DNA of 64,000 nucleotides from Fibrobacteria bacterium (GTDB taxonomy: Bacteria > Fibrobacterota > Fibrobacteria > UBA5070): NCBI GenBank assembly GCA_020633825.1, contig JACKCV010000001.1, forward strand, positions 559,001 through 623,000, given 5' to 3'. The notes beneath the pieces are model-generated. The model ran no database searches, had not been told where the DNA came from, and saw only the letters and a list, made by a program, of their open reading frames with translations. The translations under genes were made by a program, and so were the position numbers. Of this stretch, positions 35,598 to 42,922 are shown piece by piece. How positions within the stretch are numbered: the first letter of the stretch is position 1; each line of letters begins with the position of its first letter.

Positions 35598-36397
35598 ACT
35601 CCTGGCTGCCGATCGCCCTGTCCCTCGGTGGTTCGCTCTTTCTCTCGGCTGGCACCATCCAGCAATGGCTATCCCACCAGGGGTGCCGCCAAGTCGAGGC
35701 CGGTGGCAGCTGGAAGGTGCTCGCCCATCTGCGCTGGTGGATCGGGATCGCCCTGTCCACGGCGGGGACCGCCCTCCAGTTCGGGGCGCTCTGGCTGGGA
35801 GCTCTGGCCCTGGTCCAGCCCTTGGGGGCCTTGCACATCGCCCTGACGGCCTTGGCCATGGCTCGGCTTCGGCACGAGGCTCTCCTGGGGCCGCGCCTTT
35901 GGGGAATCGTCCTGGTGACGCTGGGTACCTTCCTGTGCCTGGCCGGGGAGGCCGGTGTGGGGCCCGGGGACGCGCCGGACCTGATGGGGGCCTTCGGATT
36001 CGTCGGTTTCCTCGTGGTCGTCGCCCTGGGGGCGATGCTGCTCCCGCGGGCCGCCGGGCGATTCGCGGTCGCCTCCGGAGTGGCCTATTCCCTCGCCGCG
36101 GTGGCCTGGAAGGCGGTTTCCGCCTTGGGTGCATCCGGAGCGGGGATCCCCTGGACCATCCTCTTCGCCTCCGGGTACGTGGGAGGCTTCATCCTCATCC
36201 AGGCCGGATTCCGTCGTGGCGGCGCGGGGGTGGTGAATGCCTTGGCCACCGGGACCGCCACGGCTCTCCCCATGATCGCGGCGGCGACCGTCTTCCACGA
36301 GTCGGTGTCTCCCCTGGCCTGGGGCGGCGTCGCGGTGACGGCCCTGGGAGTCCTGCTCGTCGGCCGGGTGGTTCCCTGGGGACGCTCCACGTCCTGA
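35594..36397 (+). CDS. DMT-superfamily membrane protein (EamA/NIPA-like)
   Basis: A 267-residue integral membrane protein with about nine predicted helices, alternating short loops, and the half-repeat pattern of the drug/metabolite transporter superfamily (LVQPLGALHIALTALAM in the first half, GAGVVNALATGTATALPMIAAATVFHESVSPLAWGGVAVTALGVLLVG in the second). The last segment resembles the EamA C-terminus. The substrate is unknown. The ATG overlaps the transglycosylase stop, so glnB, the transglycosylase and this gene probably form one operon. Confidence 0.75.
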   Translation: MNSWLPIALSLGGSLFLSAGTIQQWLSHQGCRQVEAGGSWKVLAHLRWWIGIALSTAGTALQFGALWLGALALVQPLGALHIALTALAMARLRHEALLGPRLWGIVLVTLGTFLCLAGEAGVGPGDAPDLMGAFGFVGFLVVVALGAMLLPRAAGRFAVASGVAYSLAAVAWKAVSALGASGAGIPWTILFASGYVGGFILIQAGFRRGGAGVVNALATGTATALPMIAAATVFHESVSPLAWGGVAVTALGVLLVGRVVPWGRSTS

Positions 36398-36429
36398 GCC
36401 CCCTCCGCTGTTCGCCCGGAGGCCGCGTT

Positions 36430-38040
36430 TCAGGACGTCCGATGGATCGAAAGCAGGATTTCGGCCCGCGTGCAGGCGAGGGCGAGCAGGTGCGCCGACG
36501 CGTCGTCGAGCTGCCGGGGGACGTCCACCACCGCGACGGCCAGAGCCTCGTGGGAGAGCGAGGCGGGCACGGCCAGCAGAGGGATCGCCCCCGGTGCCAG
36601 ATCCCGTCCCGTCTCCGACGGCTGCCACCAGGAGGAGTCGAAGTCGAGCAGCTCCGAGTCGTCCAGCCCGGACAGGGTGACGACCAGGATGTCCTCCGGG
36701 CGGATTCCCGATTCGATCCAATTCCTCAAGTTCTCCTCGACCTCCCGGAATTGCTGGTCGGCTTTCTTCCAGAGGCGGGTCTGCACGGCGTTGCCGAACG
36801 GGGCATGGGGATCGGGGAGCAGCTCCAGCCCCGTTTCGCGGGTGATCCATTGGACGATGGCGCGGGTGCAGCGGACCGACCGGGGGAGGACGACTTCCGG
36901 GTAGTCGGGCAGGAGGGGCCGGCACCGTGCGAGATCCTGCATGGGATCGTGGGCGATCCACAGCCTCCCGCCGGGAACGGCGAGGGATTCCAGGGCTCCC
37001 CACCAGGCGGAGGGGATGGTCTGGGCCTCGTCGATGGCCACGGTGGTGAACTGGGCCAGGTGCCCTTGCTCCACCGCTTCGGAAACGATGGCGGGGTCCA
37101 TGTTCAGGGGGTCGGAGACGTGTTCGGAAAGCCCCAGATGGGAGGCCGCGTCGTTGCACAGACGCTCCAGGGTGGTGCAATGGGCGTAGGGCCCCAACCG
37201 GTTCTGCATGCGGCGGGCCAGGGGGGCGGTCCGGCTCAGGTACAAGGGCTTCTCCCCGCGTTCGAGGGCGTCCCGGCACAGGACGCGCAGGAGCCCCGTC
37301 TTGCCCGACCCGGGAACCCCCCGGATCCGCAGACGTTTGATTTCCGAGACGTTCTCCCACAGGTGTTCCGCCGGCTGGATGGACGATTCCAGGAGTTCGC
37401 GCGTGGAGTCGATGTCGCTCTCGACATCCCGGTCGTGGCCGGGGACCAGGTGTTCCCAGATGCGGTGGAAGGCCTGTTCGGGGATCTGTTCGCGCTGGCG
37501 GAATTCCGACGGAATGGACAGCACCGATCGGAAAGCGGTCTCGATGGAGGAGAGGTGGCCACCGTGGAGCGTCCGTTCGGCGGGAAGATCCTCCCCATCC
37601 AACCCCACGGAGGAGGGCATGTCGGGGAACGCGACCGCCCAGGTGATGAGGGGCCGTTGGATCCATCGGGGGCCCGAGGGGCCCAGCTCGCCGTAGGCTT
37701 TCCGAGAGGCTCCCATCAGCCGGTTGCGCGCATGCTGGGCCTGGTCGACGGGCCCCGGGTTCAGGATGTGGTCGTGGCCGAACCGGTCCCGGGAAACCCA
37801 TCCCTTCTGGGTTCGCCGCACGTTGCCGCCCTTGACCTCGATGGCCAGGAACCCCAGGTCGGGATGGGAGACGATGGCGTCGATCTCCCCTTCGCGCTCG
37901 GGCATTCCGGCACGCGGCGGGGAGTTCCAGTAGACCCCGAAGGCGATGGTCCAGCCGTTGGACAGTTCCTGGCAGGCATCGGCGAGTCGGCGCTCGGCTT
38001 CGCTCTCGGCGTGGCATGGCTTGAGGATGCGCGGTGGCAT
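36430..38040 (-). CDS. NERD nuclease-related domain fused to UvrD-like helicase
   Basis: A 536-residue protein. Residues about 15-150 form a NERD domain with the nuclease-like signature GEIDAIV...LGFLAIEVKGG, followed by an SF1 helicase-like part. Walker A is RGVPGSGKTGLLRVL, Walker B TTVAIDEAQTIPSAWW (DEAQ), and a motif like RSVRCTRAIVQWI follows. The C-terminal helicase motifs are degenerate (EALAVAVVDVP...LLALACTRAEILLSI), ending like motif VI without the usual Arg finger set. Such proteins are linked to DNA processing and sometimes defence. It stands alone here, with no second defence gene beside it. Confidence 0.78.
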   Translation of the reverse strand: MPPRILKPCHAESEAERRLADACQELSNGWTIAFGVYWNSPPRAGMPEREGEIDAIVSHPDLGFLAIEVKGGNVRRTQKGWVSRDRFGHDHILNPGPVDQAQHARNRLMGASRKAYGELGPSGPRWIQRPLITWAVAFPDMPSSVGLDGEDLPAERTLHGGHLSSIETAFRSVLSIPSEFRQREQIPEQAFHRIWEHLVPGHDRDVESDIDSTRELLESSIQPAEHLWENVSEIKRLRIRGVPGSGKTGLLRVLCRDALERGEKPLYLSRTAPLARRMQNRLGPYAHCTTLERLCNDAASHLGLSEHVSDPLNMDPAIVSEAVEQGHLAQFTTVAIDEAQTIPSAWWGALESLAVPGGRLWIAHDPMQDLARCRPLLPDYPEVVLPRSVRCTRAIVQWITRETGLELLPDPHAPFGNAVQTRLWKKADQQFREVEENLRNWIESGIRPEDILVVTLSGLDDSELLDFDSSWWQPSETGRDLAPGAIPLLAVPASLSHEALAVAVVDVPRQLDDASAHLLALACTRAEILLSIHRTS

Positions 38041-38150
38041 GGACGGAAACCTCCCCTGGGAACGGACCAGGACAGAGGATACCGCTTGCGGGGCGCCGCG
38101 GGGAAGGCGATTCTTCGGGGGCATTCCCCCGGAACGTCGATTTCCGACCT

Positions 38151-38185
38151 CTCCGGGGGGGAGCCCCCCCCGGAGGGGGGGGGCT
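38151..38185. repeat. Overlapping G/C-tract hairpins
   Basis: Tracts of seven G, eight C and nine G form two mutually exclusive inverted repeats: CTCCGGGGGG pairs with CCCCCCGGAG, and GAGCCCCCCCC pairs with GGGGGGGGCTC. They lie just after the stop of the membrane protein gene at 38189 (minus strand) and may act as a terminator or mRNA end-protector. Confidence 0.6.
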
Positions 38186-38188
38186 CGT

Positions 38189-38716
38189 TCAGCCTCGGGC
38201 GGATCGACGGGCCAGCCATTCCTCGTAGGAGGTCTTGCCTTCCTTCTTCCACCACGACCACCAGCCCCAGCCGCCCCTGCGGGCGTGGGCGGAGGATTCG
38301 AAGGAGGACTCGCCGACGTCGTTCCACCAGTCGTCGAAGTGTTCGAGTTCGGAAGGGTCCCCGTTGGGGGACCAGCGTTTGAAGAACGTGTTCTTCCCCA
38401 GGCGCCCCCACCCCTTGTCCGTGCAGCAAGGATGGTCGTGCCCCCCCCCGGCGTCTCCCGAGGAGCAGCAGTTCCCGCCCCGGCAGCGGCACTTGCGATG
38501 TCTGCCGTGGTGGTGGCCCCCGCCGATGTGGCCGAAGAGGATCCGCGAGAGGAGGACCAGCCCCGCCGCTTGCCAGAAACTGACTTGCGGGAGGTGGAAC
38601 AGGACGGGCATCAGGGTGTTCCAGAGCCATTGGACGAGGAAGCCGAAGAGTCCGGCGACCAGGATGGCCAGCAGGATGCCGCCGATCAGGCGGGCGAAGA
38701 AACCGAGGATTCGCAT
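38189..38716 (-). CDS. Membrane protein with His/Cys-rich cytoplasmic or periplasmic loop
   Basis: A 175-residue protein of unknown family. Two hydrophobic segments (about residues 6-30 and 45-62) precede a loop at 63-98 with seven His and six Cys (HIGGGHHHGRHRKCRCRGG...CC...HDHPCC), then a Trp-rich charged C-terminus (FFKRW, HFDDWWND, GWGWWSWWKKEG). The loop is an obvious candidate metal-binding site. The gene starts 12 bp after the ECF sigma gene, so it is likely its partner, although it does not look like a known anti-sigma factor. Confidence 0.72.
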   Translation of the reverse strand: MRILGFFARLIGGILLAILVAGLFGFLVQWLWNTLMPVLFHLPQVSFWQAAGLVLLSRILFGHIGGGHHHGRHRKCRCRGGNCCSSGDAGGGHDHPCCTDKGWGRLGKNTFFKRWSPNGDPSELEHFDDWWNDVGESSFESSAHARRGGWGWWSWWKKEGKTSYEEWLARRSARG

Positions 38717-38728
38717 GGAGTGCTCCTT

Positions 38729-39268
38729 CTAATGGCTGGGTGCATGCTCGGACAGGGCCGAGGAGAGTCGTTTGATCGCGCGGGATTTGCGCGAGAGCAA
38801 GGTGCCGACGGGGATCCGCCAGGCCTTGGAGATTTCCTCGAAGGTCAGCCCTTCGAATTCGTTGGCTTCGATGAGGTCGCGATCGAATTCGGGGAGGGAT
38901 TCGAAGGCCTCCGCGAAGGCGCGTTCGCGCTGGGCCTCGATCAGGAGGTCGGAGGGATTGCCGTCGGGGTGGGGCAGGATTTCCGACAAGGTGAGTCCGT
39001 CCATGACGGGTTTCTCCAGGGAAGTGGTGGGTCGGCGCGCGCGCAAACGGTCGATGATCCGGTTGCGCAGGCTGCGGTACACGTATCCGGACAGGTTCCC
39101 GATCTCGGAAAGAGGATCGGCCTTCTCGATGAGGCTGGCGAACACGTCCTGGACCAGATCCTCGGCCTCCACCTCCACGGCATCGTCCAGCCGGTGGCGG
39201 ACGAATGCGGCCAGTTTCGCACCCTCGCGGGCGAAGAACTCGGCGATGGGGGATCGGGTCGGTCTCAT
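38729..39268 (-). CDS. ECF-type RNA polymerase sigma factor
   Basis: A 179-residue sigma-70 family factor with only regions 2 and 4. Region 2 is AFVRHRLDDAVEVEAEDLVQDVFASLIEKAD...LSGYVYRSLRNRIIDRLRARR; region 4 is AFESLPEFDRDLIEANEFEGLTFEEISKAWRIPVGTLLSRKSRAIKRL, with a clear helix-turn-helix. The start is preceded by AGGAG at seven bases. A perfect 12-bp palindrome lies 43 bp upstream. No typical anti-sigma gene follows; the His/Cys-rich membrane protein is the neighbour. Confidence 0.88.
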   Translation of the reverse strand: MRPTRSPIAEFFAREGAKLAAFVRHRLDDAVEVEAEDLVQDVFASLIEKADPLSEIGNLSGYVYRSLRNRIIDRLRARRPTTSLEKPVMDGLTLSEILPHPDGNPSDLLIEAQRERAFAEAFESLPEFDRDLIEANEFEGLTFEEISKAWRIPVGTLLSRKSRAIKRLSSALSEHAPSH

Positions 39269-39310
39269 TGCTCCTGAAGACGAAGAAGGGGGGTGGATTA
39301 TTGCACGCCG

Positions 39311-39322
39311 TTTTCCGGAAAA
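39311..39322. promoter_or_regulatory. Palindrome TTTTCCGGAAAA upstream of the ECF sigma gene
   Basis: A perfect 12-bp palindrome 43 bp before the sigma start, close to an AATAAT -10-like sequence on the minus strand. It could be an operator; nothing identifies the binding protein. Confidence 0.35.
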
Positions 39323-39470
39323 ATGCGCCCTCGCGCTTCCGGTCGCGACGTGGAACGGGCTGGACCGCGCATGACCCTCGGTCTCCCGCGCCGCGGTTGC
39401 GAGGGCGGACCGGAGCCAACCGGGTGTTTTCGGGGTGAAACCCCCGGTGCCAAGGGAGTACGTTCGAGGC

Positions 39471-40334
39471 ATGGATCTTCGCGGCCCAACGAGGTTTGTC
39501 AGGTTCGTCGCATTGGCGACGGGGATCGCCATCGCCGGCCCACCTGCGGCTCCAGACGCTTCCGGCAGGGTTCTGGCACCGAAATCCGCAGGAGGGAAGA
39601 TCGAACGCTCCGCCCACTACCGCATCTGGAGCAATGCCCCACCGATCCAGGTCCGCCAAGCCTTGGACCATGCGGAGATCCTCCATGCGGGATGGTCGGC
39701 TTGGGTGGCGGGCAAGGGGCGACACGGAGTCCGGCACGACCTGCGGTTGTTCGCCACGAGGCTGGAAATGCGCCAGGCTCTTCCCGGCTTGGGGTGGGCC
39801 GAAGGGATCTACCACGATGGAATCTGCGACCAGTACGTCGACCGGCGCTCCGAGTACCCCTGGACCTGGCTATTGCACGAGGCGACCCACCAAGTCGCCG
39901 CGGAGGACGCCTCGGTGCATCTGCCGCGATGGGCGAACGAAGGTTTGGCCTGCCTGTTCGGGGTCTCCCGGATCGAGAAAGGGCTGCTCCGGCTGGGCAG
40001 TGTGGATTCCCGGACCTATCCCACCTGGTGGCTGGTGGGAAAGCCTCTTTCGGGAAGCCTCGCGATGGACACCGTGGAGCGACTGGTGCCACCCGGTCGT
40101 TTCCTTCACGAGCCCGAGGCGGTGGACATCTCGGCCTCGGTGAACGCCCACTACTTGGGGTGGTGGACCTTCGTGCACTATCTGCACGTCCAGGACAGCG
40201 TGAAATTCCGGGATTGGGTCTTGCACGATGGGACGTACGCGGGGTTGGCGCGCCGATACGACCTCGGGCCGTCGTTGAACCGGAGATGGTACGGGCACGT
40301 CCTGGCCTTGGCCGATTCCGTCCGTCGTCGGTAG
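39471..40334 (+). CDS. Secreted gluzincin-type metallopeptidase (peptidase MA-like)
   Basis: A 287-residue exported protein. Following a signal region (FVRFVALATGIAIAGPPAAPDA), the zinc motif HEATH is at H136/E137/H140 in WTWLLHEATHQVAAED. The third ligand is probably the Glu of RWANEGLACLFG, about 17 residues later, the gluzincin arrangement seen in peptidase MA-like and DUF1570 proteins. The remainder (GWWTFVHYLHVQDSVKFRDWV) is helical. The substrate is unknown. GTG at 39435 would add 12 residues; the ATG at 39471 gives a better signal peptide. Confidence 0.72.
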   Translation: MDLRGPTRFVRFVALATGIAIAGPPAAPDASGRVLAPKSAGGKIERSAHYRIWSNAPPIQVRQALDHAEILHAGWSAWVAGKGRHGVRHDLRLFATRLEMRQALPGLGWAEGIYHDGICDQYVDRRSEYPWTWLLHEATHQVAAEDASVHLPRWANEGLACLFGVSRIEKGLLRLGSVDSRTYPTWWLVGKPLSGSLAMDTVERLVPPGRFLHEPEAVDISASVNAHYLGWWTFVHYLHVQDSVKFRDWVLHDGTYAGLARRYDLGPSLNRRWYGHVLALADSVRRR

Positions 40335-40635
40335 GCCCCTCGACATCGGTCGAAGATTCCGGGCCCAGGGATGGCTTCCCCCCAGTGCCCTCAGGGGGTG
40401 TCGCCCCTCGAGGGTCCCGGGGCTGAGGCGCGAGGCGATCCACTCGGTGGGAGCTGGTGCCGACCCCCGCGGGGTGGGGCCGGCACCGAGATGCTTCGAG
40501 GACGAGCATCGCGGCGAAACCATAATCTGCGCCCGTCCGGCGGGTGGGCGGGTGCATTTGTGGGGAAACATCCCCGTCGGGGGGATCTTGGAGGATTCGC
40601 TCCGGTTTGTTCCCTTCGCTGGAAGCGAGGGTTCA
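40335..40635 (+). other. Intergenic region before the second TIGR02147-type regulator
   Basis: No gene seen in 301 bp. It holds a long inverted repeat at 40456-40487 (GGTGCCG/CGGCACC around an inner ACCCC/GGGGT stem), a CATAAT -10 candidate at 40521-40526, and a leader at 40561-40584 in which GGGGA pairs with either side of TCCCC, giving two alternative hairpins. Confidence 0.5.
40456..40487 (+). repeat. Nested inverted repeat
   Basis: GGTGCCG and CGGCACC flank an inner ACCCC/GGGGT stem, giving a long GC-rich hairpin about 120 bp after the metallopeptidase stop. It may end that transcript, but no T-tract follows. Confidence 0.5.
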
Positions 40636-41490
40636 ATGGTTGCGCCACACATCGAAGTCTACCGCGATTTCCGGGAATTCCTCCGGGATTGGCAGGAATG
40701 GAAACGGTCCATCGAGCCGGGTTTCACCCGTGCGGAGTTCGCTCGGCGCCTGGGATTGCCCAATTCGCGGGGGTATGTGACCCAGGTGCTGGCAGGGCGT
40801 CCGGTGAGCGAGGCCGGGGCCGACCGGTTCGTGGTGGCCATGGACCTCCAGGGAGAGACGGCCCGCCGATTCCGCATCCTGGTGCGCTGGAACCAGGCGA
40901 CCTCGGAAGAGGAGCGGGAGCTTTTCGGTCTGCATCTGGCGCAAAGATCCAGGGCCGATGCGGTGTTGATGCGTCGCGGACTCCTGGAGACCTGGGAAGG
41001 TCTGGTGGGGAGGCATGGGGACGACCTCCACCGGGCCATCGTGCAAGGGACCCGCTCGGCCCTGGGGCACGTGCGTGCGGGATTGGTCCTGTGCCTGCCC
41101 GGGGACCCTTCCCGCGTCCGGGGGTCCTTTGGAACGGACCACCATTTGGAGGTCGTCGACGAGCGATCCGCGAGGGTTTCGGCCGAGGAGACCTTGGGGC
41201 GCCTGCTGTCCCACCTGCACCTCACGGGGGAGCGGTGGCAATTGCGACAACCGGCGAGCCTGGGATGGCATGAACCTGGGGGGCGTCGCATCGTGGTCGC
41301 GCAAGGCTGGGTGGAGGGGCACTTGCTGCTGCAAGGGGATCGCCCGCTGGGAGCCTTGTACGTCGATCCGGGCCTGTCGGCGGACGAACCCGATCCCGAT
41401 CGGCGCGAAGCCACCCAGGAATGGGCGCGGCTGGTCGCCGGCCTCCTCGCCCACGGAGGCGAGGCCCTCGGGGATCTGCCCGAGGAGTGA
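40636..41490 (+). CDS. TIGR02147-type regulator, second copy
   Basis: A 284-residue protein whose N-terminal half follows the TIGR02147 pattern: IEVYRDFREFLRDWQEWKR, TRAEFARRLGLPNSRGYVTQVLAGRPVSEAGADRFVVAMDLQGETARRFRILVRWNQA. The C-terminal half differs from the copy at 30196 and ends in an acidic Glu/Asp-rich tail (GLSADEPDPDRREATQEWARLVAGLLAHGGEALG). The ATG at 40636 has GCGAGGG just upstream. The 3' end of the gene, from 41365 past the stop, is repeated with three differences at 46928, downstream of the GH5 genes. Confidence 0.75.
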   Translation: MVAPHIEVYRDFREFLRDWQEWKRSIEPGFTRAEFARRLGLPNSRGYVTQVLAGRPVSEAGADRFVVAMDLQGETARRFRILVRWNQATSEEERELFGLHLAQRSRADAVLMRRGLLETWEGLVGRHGDDLHRAIVQGTRSALGHVRAGLVLCLPGDPSRVRGSFGTDHHLEVVDERSARVSAEETLGRLLSHLHLTGERWQLRQPASLGWHEPGGRRIVVAQGWVEGHLLLQGDRPLGALYVDPGLSADEPDPDRREATQEWARLVAGLLAHGGEALGDLPEE

Positions 41491-41497
41491 AGCCCCC
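41365..41497 (+). repeat. 133-bp direct repeat, left copy (3' end of TIGR02147-type gene)
   Basis: Identical to 46928-47060 at 130 of 133 positions, same orientation, offset 5563 bp. The left copy completes an intact reading frame. In the right copy the stop TGA reads GGA. The two copies bracket the GntR/LacI regulator and both GH5 genes. Confidence 0.9.
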
Positions 41498-41512
41498 TTT
41501 CCTCGGAAGGGG
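41494..41512 (+). terminator. Candidate terminator of the TIGR02147-type gene
   Basis: CCCCTTTCC and GGAAGGGG form a hairpin with a TC loop just after the stop, followed by ATTTCGCGTTTT. Confidence 0.4.
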
Positions 41513-41568
41513 ATTTCGCGTTTTCACTTCGCGCGGGTGGTACCATCGGGATCGGAGGTGCACGTTTC

Positions 41569-42867
41569 ATGGCCTCACCGGATCCCGGATCGAAACCGAT
41601 GCCGAAGCACGAAACCGTCGCGGACGACCTCCGCGGCAAATGGATGGCCGCTTCCGAGGAGATGCGCGCGCGCATCGACTCCGGGCGGTGGCGCGCCGGA
41701 CGTAGACTTCCGTCGGTGGCCGAATTGTGCGCCGATCTGGCCATCACCCATCCCACTCTGCGCAAGGCGATGGCGCGGCTCGCGAAGGCGGGGCTGGTGG
41801 AGCCTCTGGCGCGGGGCTGGAGAGTGTCGGCGCGTGGACGCGTCGGATCCGGACTCGCGGTGGGTTTCCTGCGGCGCTGCCATCCCGACGGCGAACCGTT
41901 CGTGGAGGCCGAGCGGGAGAAGTTCTTCCGGCGCGCGCTGGAGTTGGAAGCCTCGCGGTGCGGCGTGCGCTTGGAGCGGTGGGGTGTGGCCGAGGATGGG
42001 ACACTGTTTCGCGGGCGCGACGTCTGGACGGGAAATCTGGGGCGAACCTTGGGTGGAATGGTGGTCTCCCTATGGGGCATGTGGAGCCACACGCGCCATC
42101 TGCCATTCCTGCACGGGTGCCCGGTGCCGCTGGCGGTGTGGGACGAGCGTTCCGATGAAAACGAGCGGCCGACCTTCGCGAAGGTGCGCTGGTTTCGGTC
42201 GGAGCGTCCCGAGCAGGGTGGAAATTCGGTCGGCCGTCATCTGGTGGACATGGGGCACCGTCGTGTCGCCTGGATCAGCCCGTTCGAGGGACGTGCGTGG
42301 TCGACGGGGCGGAGGCGGGGGCTGCAGGAGATCTGCTCCCAGGCCACCCCGCCCGTGGAACTATGCGTATTCGGGAGCGCCGACCGATGGGATCCGGTGC
42401 AGTTCCTGCCGCCGCGCGAGGAGGTGGCGGGACTCCTCGAACCGCTGAGCGTGCGTTTGCCGGAGCAGCTCGGACAAGTCCTCGAGGAGACCGTGGAGTC
42501 TGCCCGCTTCGCGATCCGGGACGGCGAAATCCTTCGTTCCCTCGACGATCTGTTTCGTGGTGCGCGGGCGGTTCCCGGGCTCACGGCCTGGGTGTGCGTC
42601 AACGACGACATCGCGCGCCTGGCGGTGAGCTGGCTGCGAGCCCAGGGGCTGGTGCCGGGGCGCGACCTTGCCCTGGTGGGGTTCGACAACACCCTGAAGG
42701 CACAGGACCTGGAACTCACCAGCGTCGGCTTCCAGGAGGAAGACCTCGCCGCGGGGATGTTCGCCTATGTGCTCGATCCATCGCGCTGGCGCTCCAACGG
42801 CGAAGCGGTCCATCCGGGTTCGCTGGTGGTCCGTTCCTCGACCACGATGCGCCCCGGCGCGGCCTGA
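41569..42867 (+). CDS. GntR-type DNA-binding domain fused to LacI-type sugar-sensing domain (AraR-like regulator)
   Basis: A 432-residue transcription regulator. The N-terminal winged helix is GntR type: WMAASEEMRARIDSGRWRAGRRLPSVAELCADLAITHPTLRKAMARLAKAGLVEPL. The rest is a periplasmic-binding-protein fold as in LacI/GalR: SVGRHLVDMGHRRVAWISP, GLTAWVCVNDDIARLAVSWLRAQGLVPGRDLALVGFDN and SVGFQEEDLAAGMFAYVLDP. This combination occurs in AraR, which senses arabinose. It precedes two GH5 genes and probably controls them in response to a sugar released from cellulose or hemicellulose (inference). A TACCAT -10 lies 22 bp before the start. Confidence 0.85.
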   Translation: MASPDPGSKPMPKHETVADDLRGKWMAASEEMRARIDSGRWRAGRRLPSVAELCADLAITHPTLRKAMARLAKAGLVEPLARGWRVSARGRVGSGLAVGFLRRCHPDGEPFVEAEREKFFRRALELEASRCGVRLERWGVAEDGTLFRGRDVWTGNLGRTLGGMVVSLWGMWSHTRHLPFLHGCPVPLAVWDERSDENERPTFAKVRWFRSERPEQGGNSVGRHLVDMGHRRVAWISPFEGRAWSTGRRRGLQEICSQATPPVELCVFGSADRWDPVQFLPPREEVAGLLEPLSVRLPEQLGQVLEETVESARFAIRDGEILRSLDDLFRGARAVPGLTAWVCVNDDIARLAVSWLRAQGLVPGRDLALVGFDNTLKAQDLELTSVGFQEEDLAAGMFAYVLDPSRWRSNGEAVHPGSLVVRSSTTMRPGAA

Positions 42868-42922
42868 GCGGGGGGCGGCCGGCCGGGGATTCGGTCCTCC
42901 TGCGGCCTCCGGCCGCGGAAGC

